A stretch of DNA of 64,000 nt, from assembly GCF_000003815.2 (NCBI RefSeq), contig NC_049984.1:26533668-26597667 (forward strand). Direction: 5' to 3'. Every line of letters starts with the position of its first letter. Position 1 is the stretch's first letter. The notes below the pieces were generated by a model. It saw only the letters and a list, made by a program, of their open reading frames with translations, was not told where the DNA came from and did not search any database. A program made the translations under genes and the position numbers. Below are positions 44,810-55,309 of this stretch, piece by piece. This DNA is from Branchiostoma floridae (taxonomy: Eukaryota; Chordata; Leptocardii; Amphioxiformes; Branchiostomatidae).

Positions 44810-45070
44810 TTTCGCAGGGCACGCCAAGTGCGGCCAGGTCGCGATCGGCACCCCCCTCCACCCCAGGGACTGGAAGAGGGGACCTGCAGTCACCATCCGG
44901 TAGAGGGGACCTGCAGTCACCATCCGGTAGAGGGGACCTGCAGTCACTTCTGTTACACATTGTTAAGAAGCTATTCAATCCAAAGACAGTGTTGGTCAAT
45001 CATTTGCTATGCATGCGAAATCCTTCAACAAATAATTTAGTAACAGGTAATTTGAAATTGAACAATAAGA
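44810..45070 (+). CDS. Exon with a 27-bp repeat encoding GRGDLQSPS
   Basis: After the acceptor 'tttttcgcag' the frame reads GTPSAARSRSAPPSTPGT, then GRGDLQSPS twice plus GRGDLQS (44872-44947). LLLHIVKKLFNPK follows, and the 3' part is paralogous with 57003-57090. A downstream GT lies at 45047. Likely a disordered linker. The RGD tripeptides may be accidental. Confidence 0.35.
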
Positions 45071-45159
45071 TATTCTGGGGATACTGTCTCCCACACTTGC
45101 CATGTTTGTGCTGTAAAATCATTTCACAAATTCAGAAGTTTCAAACATATTTTTCAGAC

Positions 45160-45324
45160 TTGGCCTGCGATGCTGGTCACCAGCTAGAACAACACCCGTT
45201 CTTGCACTATGTGAATTGCGAGACTATTGAGAAGAAACATAATGTACAGACAAGGTTTCACTTGGCCACGCAGAAGGGGAGGGCGCAACGTACAACAAAC
45301 ACCACAAAAGTATTACTGCAGTAA
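45160..45324 (+). CDS. Duplicated module exon, copy 1 (EHPFLHYVNC type)
   Basis: The acceptor 'tttttcag' precedes DLACDAGHQLEQHPFLHYV, then NCETIEKKHN. It is paralogous with 57232-57390, and the upstream intron is also similar (for example 'ttcagaagtttcaaacatat'). The downstream part has drifted. The function is unknown. Confidence 0.4.
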   Translation: MACDAGHQLEQHPFLHYVNCETIEKKHNVQTRFHLATQKGRAQRTTNTTKVLLQ

Positions 45325-45539
45325 ATGCAAAAATCCAGCACGCCTCTCCAACGTAGCATATCTGGTTTCAGCATTAATATCCATTGAACAACATTTGAGT
45401 GCGGCTACTACAATCCTTAACACTTCTCCGAAAGCATTCTGAGCAATGAGCCAACATGAACGCCTACACGTTCTTGCAAATGCTTTGGATGAGAACCTCA
45501 CTTTCTTCGACAACAATCAACATTAAGAGCAAGAAAGGG

Positions 45540-46092
45540 ATATCATGTAACAAAGTAAGCCACTACACATATATGGCCAGCAAATGTGTCTTTGGGACGC
45601 GACATCTTTCTCTGTGTAAAAACTGTGGTCTATACAACTTGTTCTTATAATTTGGAGCCCTTTTGCTTTCGGTACCATAAGAAAGATGGGCGATGCTTCA
45701 AGCATGACTGCACCTACAACCATTATTGTTTTAAGTCCTTCGGACCTCACAAGGCCCCACAATGCCCAAACAAGACAGCCACCTCTACCGTCCCTCGAAA
45801 CCGCTAATGTCGTAACCTCCTCATTACCAACCCCAGTTAACGTTTCATCCTTGGCTCGTTATTTACATTCTTTTCCGGCACACCAAAAACAATGCATCTT
45901 ACACGGCCTCAAGTATGGATTTCCCCTCGAGTATTTCGGCCCTAGAACGCGTCCTCTCATATTTCCTCCTCAGCCGGGACAATCCCATTCCGCGCCAATC
46001 TATGAAAAACTAAAGAAGGAGTTAGTGTCCATGCGGCTTACTGGACCTTTTCCCTCACCGCCCTTCGAAAACCTATTTCTATCCATCAAGAG
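45540..46092 (+). pseudogene. DIRS-like (tyrosine-recombinase-type) retroelement: zinc-finger region and RT start
   Basis: Frames overlap with a shift near 45690. First comes FCFRYHKKDGRCFKHDCTYN followed by FKSFGPHKAPQCP (C/H-rich), then SSLARYLHSFPAHQKQCILH, GLKYGFPLEYFGPRTR and MRLTGPFPSPPFENLFLS. The order (Cys/His knuckle, then 'GF..GY.GPR', then 'R..GPF..PPF.NL..SP') is that of DIRS-group polyproteins just before the RT palm. The sequence breaks off there, abutting the gag of another element. Confidence 0.5.
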
Positions 46093-46193
46093 TGACAAGT
46101 TGTCAACAATATGGCTGCGCCCATGCCAAAAGCCTAGGCAGGAAGCTTAAGGTGAAGATTGCTGTGTGTACTAGTCTACAAAACAGACGAACT

Positions 46194-46632
46194 ATGGAAG
46201 TATATGGTGGCAAATGTCCTGAAATAGACTGGACAAACCCAGCTCTAGATGAGGCATGGAAGAGATTTAAGGAACATGCAGAGCTCATGTTCTCCGGTCC
46301 GTTAAAAGACAAGGACGAAGTCGTCAAGGTCTCGTTCTTGAACATCTGGATCAATGAATCCGGCAGAGACATATTGAACACGTTTGCGTTTGGGGACAAC
46401 GACGACCAGAAAAAACTGAAAACGTACTACGACAAATTTGCAACGTATGTGAAGCCAAAGTCAAACCAGGTGCTGGCAAGATACAAATTCCACAACAGAA
46501 CCCAAGGCGCGAATGAGCCAGTGGAACAGTTTATTAGAGCATTAATCAATCTAGCGAAAGATTGTAATTTCAAGGATACCAACGAAATGGTATTAGACCG
46601 GTTAGTGTTCGGGACCAACTCAAACGAAGTTA
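46194..46632 (+). pseudogene. Ty3/gypsy-type Gag, 5' part
   Basis: ATG 46194 opens a frame with LDEAWKRFKEHAELMFSGP, VVKVSFLNIWINESGRDILN, TYYDKFATYVKPKSNQVLAR and ANEPVEQFIRALINLAKDCN, ending in LDRLVFGTNSNE. These are the helical retrotransposon Gag motifs in order. The frame is interrupted after about 146 codons by a MITE at a TTA site and resumes at 47500. No protease or RT of this element is seen. Confidence 0.7.
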
Positions 46633-47496
46633 GGCCACGTTGATTTGATTATATGGATGACATCCGCGCTCGCACCAACTTTCGGCCATTTCCAAAAAAA
46701 AAAAAGTTTTCGACCACACAATAAATTGTGCAAAGCAACTGTAAAATGAGCACAAATATTCCGTAGATCGAAAAAAAGTATCAGAAAACAGATAACTAAT
46801 GTCATAGAATGCCAAAATGAATCTAAAGTCAAAGAATAAGATGTGAAAGGACAGAAAGAAAAAAAATCTATTGTTGGTTGGGGGAGGTACCAGTACAGAA
46901 AATTCAGGTCCAGAGGATCATTTCCAGGTCCGGACATGAACCTGGACCTGATTGTCTGTGGAAACTTGAGAACTGGCAATACTCAAAACAATGGTAATTG
47001 GTAAATTTTGCTACAAAGGAATCTTTTTGGTGGATCATTGGACTCCCACTGCATTTTAAAATCCCATCTCCATGTAATAAAGGCCAACTGTCTCTGTACC
47101 TTTGACTGTAGAAACTTGGTGCAATTGACTATAAACTCTACTTGACTTCGCTCTTGTTGTCTTCTTGGCCCCCTGGTTAGACCCCAAATGGCTGCCGACA
47201 TAGTGTGTCCATTTTGTAATTGGCGAAACCTGTTCCTGTTGGTTTTTTCAGGTCTGTTTTTTTCAGATTGGTCCAAGAAGAAAAAAATGTTTTGCACCCG
47301 TATGATGTACTGGTCCCTACACCTAACTGTTGGTATACCATACGTGTGTTTAGTCCTATGTTCAACCTTCCTGGCCACTTTGATTTCATACTGAAGGCAA
47401 CTTTTTTTTTTGGCCAAACTTTTTTTTTTTTCGCTCGCTCGCATCTGTTTTGGAGTTCCCGGAGGATGCCATCCATATAATCAAATCAACATGGCC
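46633..47496. mobile_element. 864-bp Harbinger-type MITE inserted in gag
   Basis: Inverted ends GGCCACGTTGATTTGATTAT and complement (GGCCATGTTGATTTG...), shared subterminal TATGGATGRCATCC with the 8429 and 41239 elements, TTA on both sides (46630-46632, 47497-47499). Internal 'tactcaaaacaatggt' and 'ggtaccagtacagaaaattc' have relatives at 50155-50240. Confidence 0.85.
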
Positions 47497-47499
47497 TTA

Positions 47500-47580
47500 G
47501 GAAGAAACTGATCGGCGAGGGGTCTGAACTAAAGTTGGATGAGGTGGTGAAAGTGACCTATATTATCAGTCAATAACTAA
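47500..47580 (+). pseudogene. Ty3/gypsy-type Gag, continuation after the MITE
   Basis: Counting one TTA copy, the gag frame is continuous across the element and yields the expected 'LI.EG..L.LD..V' end motif (SELKLDEVVKVTYI) before a stop. This shows the gag was already here when the MITE arrived. Confidence 0.65.
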
Positions 47581-48110
47581 GTATGTAGGATACACAGCAT
47601 CAACCTATTCCAGCCCAGTCAGGGCAAATATAAAGGGGAAACAATCTTTAGGTATGCAGCCAGATCAGATTTGTGATGACTTGACAGACGGCATGAGTCA
47701 CAGAGATGACCGTGATAAAGATGAACAGTTGTAAGCATAATCCATTTGTCAGCAATATGATCATTCATGAGATGCAACGCATCCAGGCTCCACTCAGATG
47801 ACAGTAATTCTACGTGTTTGTTGTTAGAAAAACTAGAGGATAGAGGAGGGATACATCCCTGCGCTCGTATACAAGCCTAAAGCAGAAGAAGTTGGAGATA
47901 GAGCAATAGACAGCCATCCCAAAAGACTAAGTTTAGCTGGGTGCGGTACCCTCGGGCAGCACGTGTGACCAAGGACACAAGACTCTTGTACCTGGTACTG
48001 AAGAACCCCCCACCAACAAGTATCTGTTCCAGCCTCACTAAAGTCACAACTACTATAAAGACAGTAGAGAATTGTGGAACATGTCGTTCCAGCGTCGTAC
48101 AATCCAACTG
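47581..48110. other. No gene seen
   Basis: Overlapping minus-strand frames (47833-48132) have no known motif. Confidence 0.35.
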
Positions 48111-48117
48111 AGGAGGC

Positions 48118-48267
48118 TTCACTCTTATCCATTCAACGACATCTACAACATGGATGAGACCCCGATGATGTTCGACCTACCGTCGAACTACACGGGCAAG
48201 AAAGACTGCAAGGTCAAGTCCACGGGTGCGGAGAAAAAGAGGTGCACTGTTCTTGCTAGTTACAGGT
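48118..48267 (+). pseudogene. pogo/Tigger-type transposase exon
   Basis: The frame reads YPFNDIYNMDETPMMFDLPS, then NYTGKKDCKVKSTGAEKKR and TVLAS. This matches the 'N.DET....D.P...T' block carrying the first catalytic Asp of the DDE_1 (pogo) family and the following 'TG.EK.R.TV.L'. A GT follows at 48265-48266 in 'acaggtgg'. Neighbouring exons (helix-turn-helix, DDE remainder) are not present here. Confidence 0.6.
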
Positions 48268-48533
48268 GGTAATTTGTCTCTGGATTCACTCTTCAATTTT
48301 TCAAGATAAAATTTCAAACAACTTTTCATTTTTTAGAAAACTCCATTTTTCAGAGAACAGACAAAAAAGTATTTTACGCACTGTACATGTAGCATGGTTA
48401 ATTATCAACAACTGCTGTGCAAGTTTAATCGCATTAAATAAAAAATAGAGTTGTTCCCTCCTACAAATTCCCTACATTGTATATGGCTTCTATAAGGTAT
48501 TGCTTATTACAGCAAGTATTATTTATTTTAATA

Positions 48534-48962
48534 GAGGCAAACATGACAGGTCTCAGCCAGCAACACCAGTTGCAAAGAGATTCTGTCCCTCTTCCACACG
48601 AAAGAAGAAAAAGAGCATTGGTCGTTACACCATCAGAAGAACCAGGAAAACGAGAACCTAACATACCTGCGCAAGTAGCCCTCTTGAACAGTCCTATAGG
48701 ACCGCATTTGCTCAGAGAAATTTCAGCTGCACTGGGTATATCAGTGACAAGCATGGGAGTACTCCAGAACTTGGCAAACAGATGTGAGATGGTGGTGCAG
48801 GAGAACAAGGACATGGAAGCTTTGCGAGAGATAGTGAAGGAAGACAATGCACAGAAAGGAAACGATCCGCACAGTGGCATTCTAGTAGAAGCAGACGCTA
48901 CAAAAGCACACTCTGGGACATCACAGCAAAACACGACTGTTCTGCCTGTAAACTATATGTAA
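48534..48962 (+). CDS. Unidentified exon, 130-140 codons
   Basis: After 'attttaatag' the frame reads MTGLSQQHQLQRDSVPLP, RKKRALVVTPSEEPGKRE, then PHLLREISAALGISVTSMGV and QNLANRCEMVVQENKDMEAL to a stop. It has a Ser/Pro/Arg-rich disordered start and a helical end. Possible start at 48543. No family recognised. Confidence 0.4.
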   Translation, partial: EANMTGLSQQHQLQRDSVPLPHERRKRALVVTPSEEPGKREPNIPAQVALLNSPIGPHLLREISAALGISVTSMGVLQNLANRCEMVVQENKDMEALREIVKEDNAQKGNDPHSGILVEADATKAHSGTSQQNTTVLPVNYM

Positions 48963-49039
48963 AGAACTCTCTCATTGCTGCTATCCATCTCTGTGTGCGT
49001 GGGAAGGACGAAACAACATTAAACTTATAAAGGAACAGC

Positions 49040-49700
49040 AAAGTCAGCGGAGGGTATGGATTCTTCCCGTCCAGCGCCTCCAAACCCCGGATAGGCCTAA
49101 CCATTATCAAGAAGATGGTTATGATTAGGAAAGGGAGGCAGTTCGCGGAGGGAGCCGACAAAGCCTTGGCGGCGATAGGGAGCCATGGGGGGCACCTTCC
49201 ACCGGCCTACGGGGCGCCTACGAAAGAAGTTTTTTGGTGATGCGTTATATACCAATATTTACATTATGTTGCTATGTACCAGTGTGAAAGAATCATACAT
49301 AAGCGCATTCACTGGCAACAAAGATTATACTATCAAAAGGGCACATGCATATGTGTAGTATAACAATGCATATATGGCTGCAAAAGGCAAATTATTGATA
49401 TCTATTGATCTTTCTTTCTTAGCAAAACGTGGAGAGCCATTCTGGTTGTATGTTTGGTTTGGGGAGCCCGGGAAGAAGCCTGAGGGGTAAATGGTTGAGC
49501 GGAGATACATCACATCCCCAGAAGATCTATCCTACAACAGCCTTGAAAAACACCGCAGTCCAGATGTTGTGGGGGAAAGAGATCGAGTGCAACTGTATGT
49601 AAATAATCTGATTGCATCACACATTTCGGAAGTATGAGATTTCAGAACTCTTGAGAATTTGAAGTTGTAATTTACTGACGACCAGGTACCTCCTGCAATG
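49040..49700. other. Scattered exon-like pieces
   Basis: Short open stretches with coding flavour occur at about 49085-49235 (IIKKMVMIRKGRQFAEGADK) and about 49421-49490 (after 'ttctttcttag': KRGEPFWLYVWFGEPGKKPE). The second may be the upstream exon of the gene that follows. Confidence 0.3.
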
Positions 49701-49753
49701 CAAAGTTGTCTTCAGCTTTGAATTTATGTTTGTTCCACACTCCTTGTACACAG

Positions 49754-49947
49754 ATGCCAGGTCGGGGCAACAACAGAAGGCTGTACCTGGTGGATCCTGG
49801 CACCACCACTGGCCCCAGAAGGGAGAGTAGGACTCAGGTGGAAGCAGATGGACGGGTGTTTAACATCTGTGTCCTGCGAACAGACAACGAAGTGCAGCTG
49901 AGGGGCAAAATCCGAGAGGCTTTTGGACAAGCCGATCACATTCTACG
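49754..49947 (+). CDS. Two-exon gene end, exon 1
   Basis: Acceptor 'ttgtacacag' before ATG 49754. The frame reads RRLYLVDPGTTTGPRRESR, VFNICVLRTDNEVQLRGKI and REAFGQADHIL to the donor GTAAAG (phase 2). Spliced to 50780, it gives an uninterrupted end of 106 residues. The pattern (TTTG.RRE...I...L..KI..AF) resembles an unnamed domain seen near HECT-type genes in amphioxus, from memory only. It could be TE-derived. It shows no frame damage, unlike its neighbours. Confidence 0.5.
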
Positions 49948-50149
49948 GTAAAGAAAACATGTTGCAAAATGTAAGTAATGCATGCTTGTGTTGTGCCGTA
50001 ATCACGTGTGATTATTTGATCTACAAATCCGGCACTGAATGTGACAGTACCTTATTCGTTATTCTCTTTATGAGCTCGAACACATGGATATCTGAAGTGT
50101 GCATACCTCGGAAACTAATTTAATTAGCAGTACTGTTTGGTGACGGATA

Positions 50150-50240
50150 GGGGTGGCCGGTGGGTACCGGTACAGAAAAATTTAGGTGCTGATACAAGGT
50201 GAAAACTTGTGAAACGGTGATACTCAAAAACATAGGTCTA
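50150..50240. repeat. Repeat related to the interior of the 46633 MITE
   Basis: 'gggtaccggtacagaaaaat' plus 'gtgatactcaaaaacat' parallels 46884-46990. Confidence 0.5.
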
Positions 50241-50249
50241 TTTGGCTGC

Positions 50250-50740
50250 AAAGAACTCTGTGTGGGGGACTGTGTTGTTTGTTTGAAAAGCACATGCAGA
50301 AAGTACTGGTGAACATTTTCTCATTAACAGATTGCCATCCAAGCTTAGAAAGTAGGTCATCAGAACTGGTAAAAAGCGTAGAGTAATAGTAGCAAGTCTG
50401 GCTGCACGCACGGTTTTGCATATTGGTTTGTAGTTTGTCTAATTATGTCTGTGTTGTTAAAGAGAGAATGGGAGCACAATAGTCTAGATGTGATAGAACA
50501 AGTGACTGTATCACAGTTTTTAATATGTCTCCGGGAAAAAAAGGTTTTGTATTTTCTTAATGAGTGCCAGCCAGTTTAGTTCTGATTTTGTAGGATAGAT
50601 GCTGGTCAACTGTGAAGCAAAGCAGGACTGCTTGTCTTACTTGTGTGATGTTCCTGCCTCCCACAATTAGCCTTAATTCAGGGTTGTGCTTCAGTTTGTG
50701 GTGGCTTCCTATAAGTATAGATTTGGAAATATTGAACTGT
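50250..50740 (-). mobile_element. CR1-like LINE fragment in an intron
   Basis: Minus-strand reading gives GSHHKLKHNPELRLIVGGRN, then LLCFTVDQHLSYKI, VIQSLVLSHLDYCAP and LQ-NRACSQT..., LLSKLGWQSVNEKM. These are the RT-thumb and post-RT motifs (LG..D..L.W..H; SLV.SHLDYC; LQNRA; LGWL.V..R) in order, with frame changes. It lies in the intron 49948-50779, antisense to the host gene. Confidence 0.65.
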
Positions 50741-50779
50741 CTCCAGACATCAAACCCTTTCTCCTTCGTTACTTTTCAG

Positions 50780-50906
50780 GGATGGGGAATGGCAGTACCT
50801 GAAAGTTGTTGGAAACAACAACCTGCAGCCTATCTTCGGACGGGTGGGGGCCAGGAGACTACTGCAGCTGGCATCACCGGCCAACACTAATGTCTACATT
50901 TATTAA
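50780..50906 (+). CDS. Two-exon gene end, exon 2
   Basis: Acceptor 'gttacttttcag', phase matching exon 1 exactly, reads DGEWQYLKVVGNNNLQPIF, then LLQLASPANTNVYIY and TAA. The intron (832 bp) contains an antisense LINE fragment. Confidence 0.5.
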
Positions 50907-50909
50907 GGA

Positions 50910-51520
50910 GGTGCCAGGCACAGCCCCAGCCTCCCACCAAGGGAAATCCCCAGGCACAGCATCTCCCATCTGGTATTGCAAAATGGGTCATGACCTTTGA
51001 ATAAGGTAGCTAGAGACTCTATTAACAGGAGACAGTTTTGCTGGTGTTTTGATTTGTTGGACGACTCACAGACCAGCCATTTTACGTACTACACACCAGA
51101 CAGTACAACACACTAGACTACTATCGTCTTTTCAGAAATTTTGCTTTTGTTGTTTCTATAACGTTACTGCTTGTTTGTATTCTTGTTTGACTGATTGAAA
51201 ATAACTGTGTCTTCCTGTGTGATTTGATGTAGCTGCACAGTGTCTGTCTACCGCCACACTGCAGTCATGTGGGACAGCAAGTTACCAATGGCTTCTTAGA
51301 CCTGATACACAGATACTGCATAGGCCAATGAGTCAAGAAGATAGTAAGTAGGTAAGAAAATTATCAATTTTCAAAATCTATGTGTGTATCACTCACACTG
51401 TAGGATAGAGTCTCACACAATCATCACTTCATACTGTGATACTATTTTTAAGAGGAGCATTGCCCAAGTGAACAGTGACCACCTCATGATCACAACCTGG
51501 AGGTCGGGGCTCAAACCCCA
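50910..51520. other. No gene seen
   Basis: AT-rich spacer. Confidence 0.4.
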
Positions 51521-51525
51521 TCTGG

Positions 51526-52393
51526 GTCATACCAAAGACTTTGGAAAATGGTACAATGTTCTCAAAAGTGTTCTCAATGTGGCTCTGTCACATCTACTAG
51601 CTAGTGTTGGGATAGAGTCAACAGAAAGTCCAATGATTCTCATACAACGCTTTTGAACAGATTCAAGAGAGTCCGAAAAATGATTTGGCAATCCTCCCCA
51701 CACAGGGCTCGCGTACTCGAGGATTGGTCTGATGAACGTCAGGTAGATCTGGGTTAAGACGTCTACCGAGAGACCCGCCTTCTTAGCGATGCAAAGGTAG
51801 TAAATCCTTGGTCGGACTCTGCTCAGCATGTATTGTATGTGAGCATCCCAGGTGAGGTCATAAGAGATGTGGACACCAAGTAGCTTGAAGGTGGTGACCC
51901 TTTGTATCTCATTACCAGCTATGGTGGGATGGGGAGGACAGGGTACATTGGCCTCTTTTCTGGTGCTGATTACCACGTCCATGGTTTTTTTGCTGTTTGC
52001 GGCAAGGGAGAAAGACTTGCCCCATTCATCAATACAGTCCAGCGCAAGTTGGGTCTGACCAGGTAATGACCCCATGAGGAACTCTGAAGTTGTCAAGTCG
52101 TCAGCATACTTAACCGGAGAGACAGACATTGGCAGCTTAGCGTCCAGAGTGTTTATACAAATCACAAACAGAAGCGGCGAAAGCAAGCCACCTTGAGGAA
52201 CACCAGCCAAGACTTTATGGGGCTTTGACTGACATGAACCCCACATTACCATCTGGGTCCGGTCTTCAAGGTAGCTGGAGATTGTAGACCATAGGTCCTG
52301 TCGGATACCCACGTCTGCCAGAGTCCATAGGAGTTGGCCATGGTCAATCGTGTCGAATGCACGAGAGAAGTCAACACGGCATGGATATCCATT
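51526..52393 (-). mobile_element. LINE reverse transcriptase, palm to thumb
   Basis: The longest clean coding fragment in the window (about 285 codons, no stop). Minus-strand order: VDFSRAFDTIDH (palm motif A), VLAGVPQGGLLSPLLFVI (motif B), VSPVKYADDLTTSEF (catalytic YADD), SFSLAANSKKTMDVVIST, FKLLGVHISYDLTWDAHI, YLTFIRPILEYASPVWGG and VQKRCMRIIG. This is CR1/Jockey-group RT. Both catalytic Asp residues in YADD are kept. The endonuclease and fingers 5' part is truncated at about 52393, and the 3' end stops in TGA. Young relative to the other LINE relics here. Confidence 0.85.
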
Positions 52394-52700
52394 TTTGGAC
52401 TGCTGTTTAGTGCGTAGTTATATAAATGTGATGATCATATTAAGTATTCGTCACTTTGTAATGTCTTGTTAAGAAATACGATTAATGTGAAAAAAGTTGA
52501 TCATTGTTTAGATTGTACATTTCAACCATTAGTGGGAAAAAGGAAAATGCCTTCATCATCATTTTTATGTCATACAATTTCAATTTGTGCCACATAATGT
52601 TCTCCTTGTAATTTAAGGTATTAAATGTTGTATTACATGTATGGCAAAATTGAAACGTGAAAAGTAGATGGCACTAACAAAGGCATACATTTTTGTAATC
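52394..52700. other. No gene seen
   Basis: AT-rich. Confidence 0.4.
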
Positions 52701-52704
52701 TAAG

Positions 52705-52972
52705 GGACCTGAGAAGGCTGGTCTACATCCCATTCAGCGGGCCCAAAATCGGTGACATAGGCGGGGCGGAGGCTAGGGTGGACCTGAAGGTGATGAGGGA
52801 TAAAGAACCCTTATCATCTTGTGTGCGGACCCTTGTCATGATTGGGCTCAGGTTCAGGGACAAGGGATGAAGGAAAGTACAGCAACAGGCCGATGAGTGG
52901 TCTAAGGAGATGCCAAATGTTCTGAAGGACACGCTGCTCAACTACAGCGTCCTACACTGGTCCACTTCCAAG
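52705..52972 (+). pseudogene. Unidentified exon with one stop, exon A
   Basis: Between 'tgtaatctaag' and the donor GTGAGC, 89 codons read DLRRLVYIPFSGPKIGDIGG, RVDLKVMRDKEPLSSCVRT, then DEWSKEMPNVLKDTLLNYSV. One in-frame TGA at 52868-52870 interrupts it. Splices in phase to 53141. Confidence 0.4.
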
Positions 52973-53140
52973 GTGAGCTACCTAAAACTTAATGTGGTTT
53001 GAGCAAAATTATTTATTTTAATGTACACCCAATCGAATGCAAATTCTTAAAAAGTATTCTAACCCTTACATTCTATCTGAAACCTTTCTATATTTCAATT
53101 TATATCATAAACCTTGTGTTGCCCTAAATTTGAATTTCAG

Positions 53141-53284
53141 CTTTGCCGCAGGCTTGTTGTTCCACAAGAGGAGGTTGACAGCTTTTGGGAAGAGAAGCTT
53201 CAACCGTTCATTGCCAACCGACGAGCGAGCAGTGGTCCAGGTCAAAGAGCAAACGGGCCGCACAAAGACACATACAGTTTGTGA
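53141..53284 (+). pseudogene. Unidentified terminal exon, exon B
   Basis: Acceptor 'tgaatttcag'; 47 codons plus TGA: LCRRLVVPQEEVDSFWEEKL, QPFIANRRASSGPGQ. Phase 0 junction with exon A (168-bp intron). Function unknown. Confidence 0.4.
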
Positions 53285-53334
53285 TCAATTAATAAAAATT
53301 ACAAAGTGAAATTTTTCTTACATGTAAAAAGGTT

Positions 53335-53680
53335 AAAGGAAATATCGATAAAGGTTGACCAGAAAATTAAAACATATCGTATTGATATCAACAGTGACGA
53401 GTTGACAAGCATGGAGGATGGTCGAGATCCCAGAACTGATAAGCGAATCACTGACAGGGGAGACGTTACTCGGAGGGCATGATAACCAGTCTCATGGATG
53501 CGCTCTTTACAACCACCGAGATGGATCAGAGTACATTCGAGACCAACGAGAAGGCCTCCTTGAGCCAGTTGGATGGGAACAGGATGGCGGCAATGCGGGG
53601 TGAGTCGAATGTCTTGTTTATTGGCTCAGACTAAATGACCTTTCAAATGATAGAAAAATTACAAAAGCTTGCATATTGCT
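53335..53680 (+). pseudogene. Duplicated module exon, copy 2 (coiled-coil)
   Basis: Aligns with 40455-40830 over about 330 bp ('ggaacaggatggcggcaatg' is identical), with indels that break the frame. The first open piece is MVEIPELISESLTGETLLGG. Same strand as copy 1. Confidence 0.65.
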
Positions 53681-53719
53681 GTAGAAGAGGACCAGTACTA
53701 GATATCTAACTGGAAGGGG

Positions 53720-53990
53720 GTAGAAGTGAAACCAGGGCAGCTAGTGACCGTAGTGTACAGTGAACCCGACCGCTGCTTCTATGTAGGGAAAGTGCTGAAG
53801 ACCAGGAAGGAAAAGGAGGACAAGGAGGAGGAAGGGCAGGTGAAGGTTCCATTCTTCAAGCCTGCAAGGAAGGCCATGGTGAACTTGGGGCCTCCGGAGT
53901 GGATGAACCAGAAGTTTGTGCTTGACACAAACGTTCACATGTCAAAAGCCGGGCAGAAACTCCACAACTGTGCATGTTACTCAAGCAGAT
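53720..53990 (+). CDS. SH3/Tudor-like exon of a TE-type protein
   Basis: The frame reads VKPGQLVTVVYSEPDRCFYV, GKVLKTRKEKEDKEEEGQVK then VPFFKPARKAMVNLGPP. This 'G..V.V.Y....F.VGKV...VKV.F' pattern is the small beta-barrel found C-terminal in many invertebrate transposase-like proteins, also suggested at 14480. The later part drifts to a stop at 54062. Confidence 0.4.
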
Positions 53991-54119
53991 GGCAGTTATG
54001 CCGAGTACTGTGGCAGTCCTGTTCATCTGTGATGTTCTTAATAATTTATGGATTCGTCATTTAGCCAGGGACGACATATCGCCACTAGGGCGGTTTTCAA
54101 TGTGCCCTGCGTTACATCA

Positions 54120-54660
54120 TAAAACAAAGGTTCAAATCACTTAAATACATCAAACATAAAACATAATACAACAAACCAAGGAAATGCATACAAGCAATAC
54201 ACGCAAACTCATAATAATAAGTAAAGTAAATAAGGTAGAATGAAATTTGTACATCAATGATTTAGAAACAAAGCAAATAAACTGTTCAGTGGTAAGGCAT
54301 TCCTTTTTATAAATGTGTTTGAAAGATTCAACAGAGACTGCTGCCAAGTCGCAGCCCAGGATAACCCTACCTGCCCCGAGTTTCTGAAGTTTGTCTATGT
54401 AAACCTTGCTACCTTGGTCCCATGCGGTACTACAGTTCTGTAAGTGTGGAAGGAAAAGTGATGAGTATATGGTCACTAAGGCTTGTTTGTTGATGAAAGG
54501 CTTGAGACACTTCATGATACCGATAACTTGGGAGAGCTTCTTTGCGACATGACTGATGTGATCATTCCACTGTAGAGCACTGTCAAGTACTACACCTAAG
54601 TACTTAAATGCGTGTACCTGGTAAATGTTTGACCCTGCTAATGTGAGATGCAAATTACTG
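54120..54660 (-). mobile_element. LINE C-terminal fragment
   Basis: Minus-strand 167-codon frame: VHAFKYLGVVLDSALQWNDH, VAKKLSQVIGIMKCLKPFIN, VTIYSSLFLPHLQNCSTAWD then LQKLGAGRVILG and a hydrophobic tail. RT-thumb and post-RT region of a CR1-like LINE, 5'-truncated. Antisense to module copy 2. Confidence 0.75.
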
Positions 54661-54879
54661 TATACGGCTTTTGACCTCTATAAAATTGAACTATATTATT
54701 TTGAACTATAAAATTGGAGATTGGTTGAGTCCAAACACGATGCTGACGTACTTGACGGGGAAGCGGAAACAGTCACTGAACGTATGTTTTCAGCGGGAGT
54801 AATCCATTTCAAGGAGAAGGGCTACAGAGAGGAAGCAACGTTTGCAGAAATTGTTCTGAACTGGCACTAAGCAACTGAC

Positions 54880-55105
54880 GGCCGTGGACTGAGCCAGCAG
54901 ACAAGAAGGGAGTACAACATGGCATTGTTGAAGTTCCTTTATGAGGTCTGGATGCCATGTTACAACTGTGCACCAGGCTACACCATGCTGGACGTCAACA
55001 GACCAATCAAGGGAACCAAAAGGCCTCACAGGGGAAGTTGTGGTCGCCCTTGTGTGTAACATCGAAAGCCAGGAGCAAAGACGCTTGATGATAACGTAAC
55101 AGAGG
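54880..55105 (+). pseudogene. TE-type exon with VNRPIKG and NIESQE blocks
   Basis: The frame reads GLSQQTRREYNMALLKFLYE and LDVNRPIKG. After a one-base shift come GLTGEVVVALVCNIESQEQR. I associate this order with an uncharacterised TE-encoded family in cnidarians and amphioxus. Function unknown. Confidence 0.4.
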
Positions 55106-55309
55106 CCTCACAGGATATGTAATCCTTTCATTTGCTTCGACTATGCCGTAAGGCAGGGTAATCTTTGCGGTACGTGATGCGGTACACTTAGTGTACAATC
55201 GAAGATAATGCCCAAGCAAGTTGCTTGTTATAGGTGAAGTATTGGAAGATATTCTAGATTCGAAGTTCCACCAACTAGGTCTTGAACTCACTGGTTTGAA
55301 GAGCCTAAG

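Noticed and set aside
16365-48885. CACAGTG heptamers (16369, 32651, 40520, 48868) as possible RAG recombination signals
   Set aside because: They occur at about chance frequency, lack A-rich nonamers at 12 or 23 bp, and do not bound the RAG1-N-like locus.
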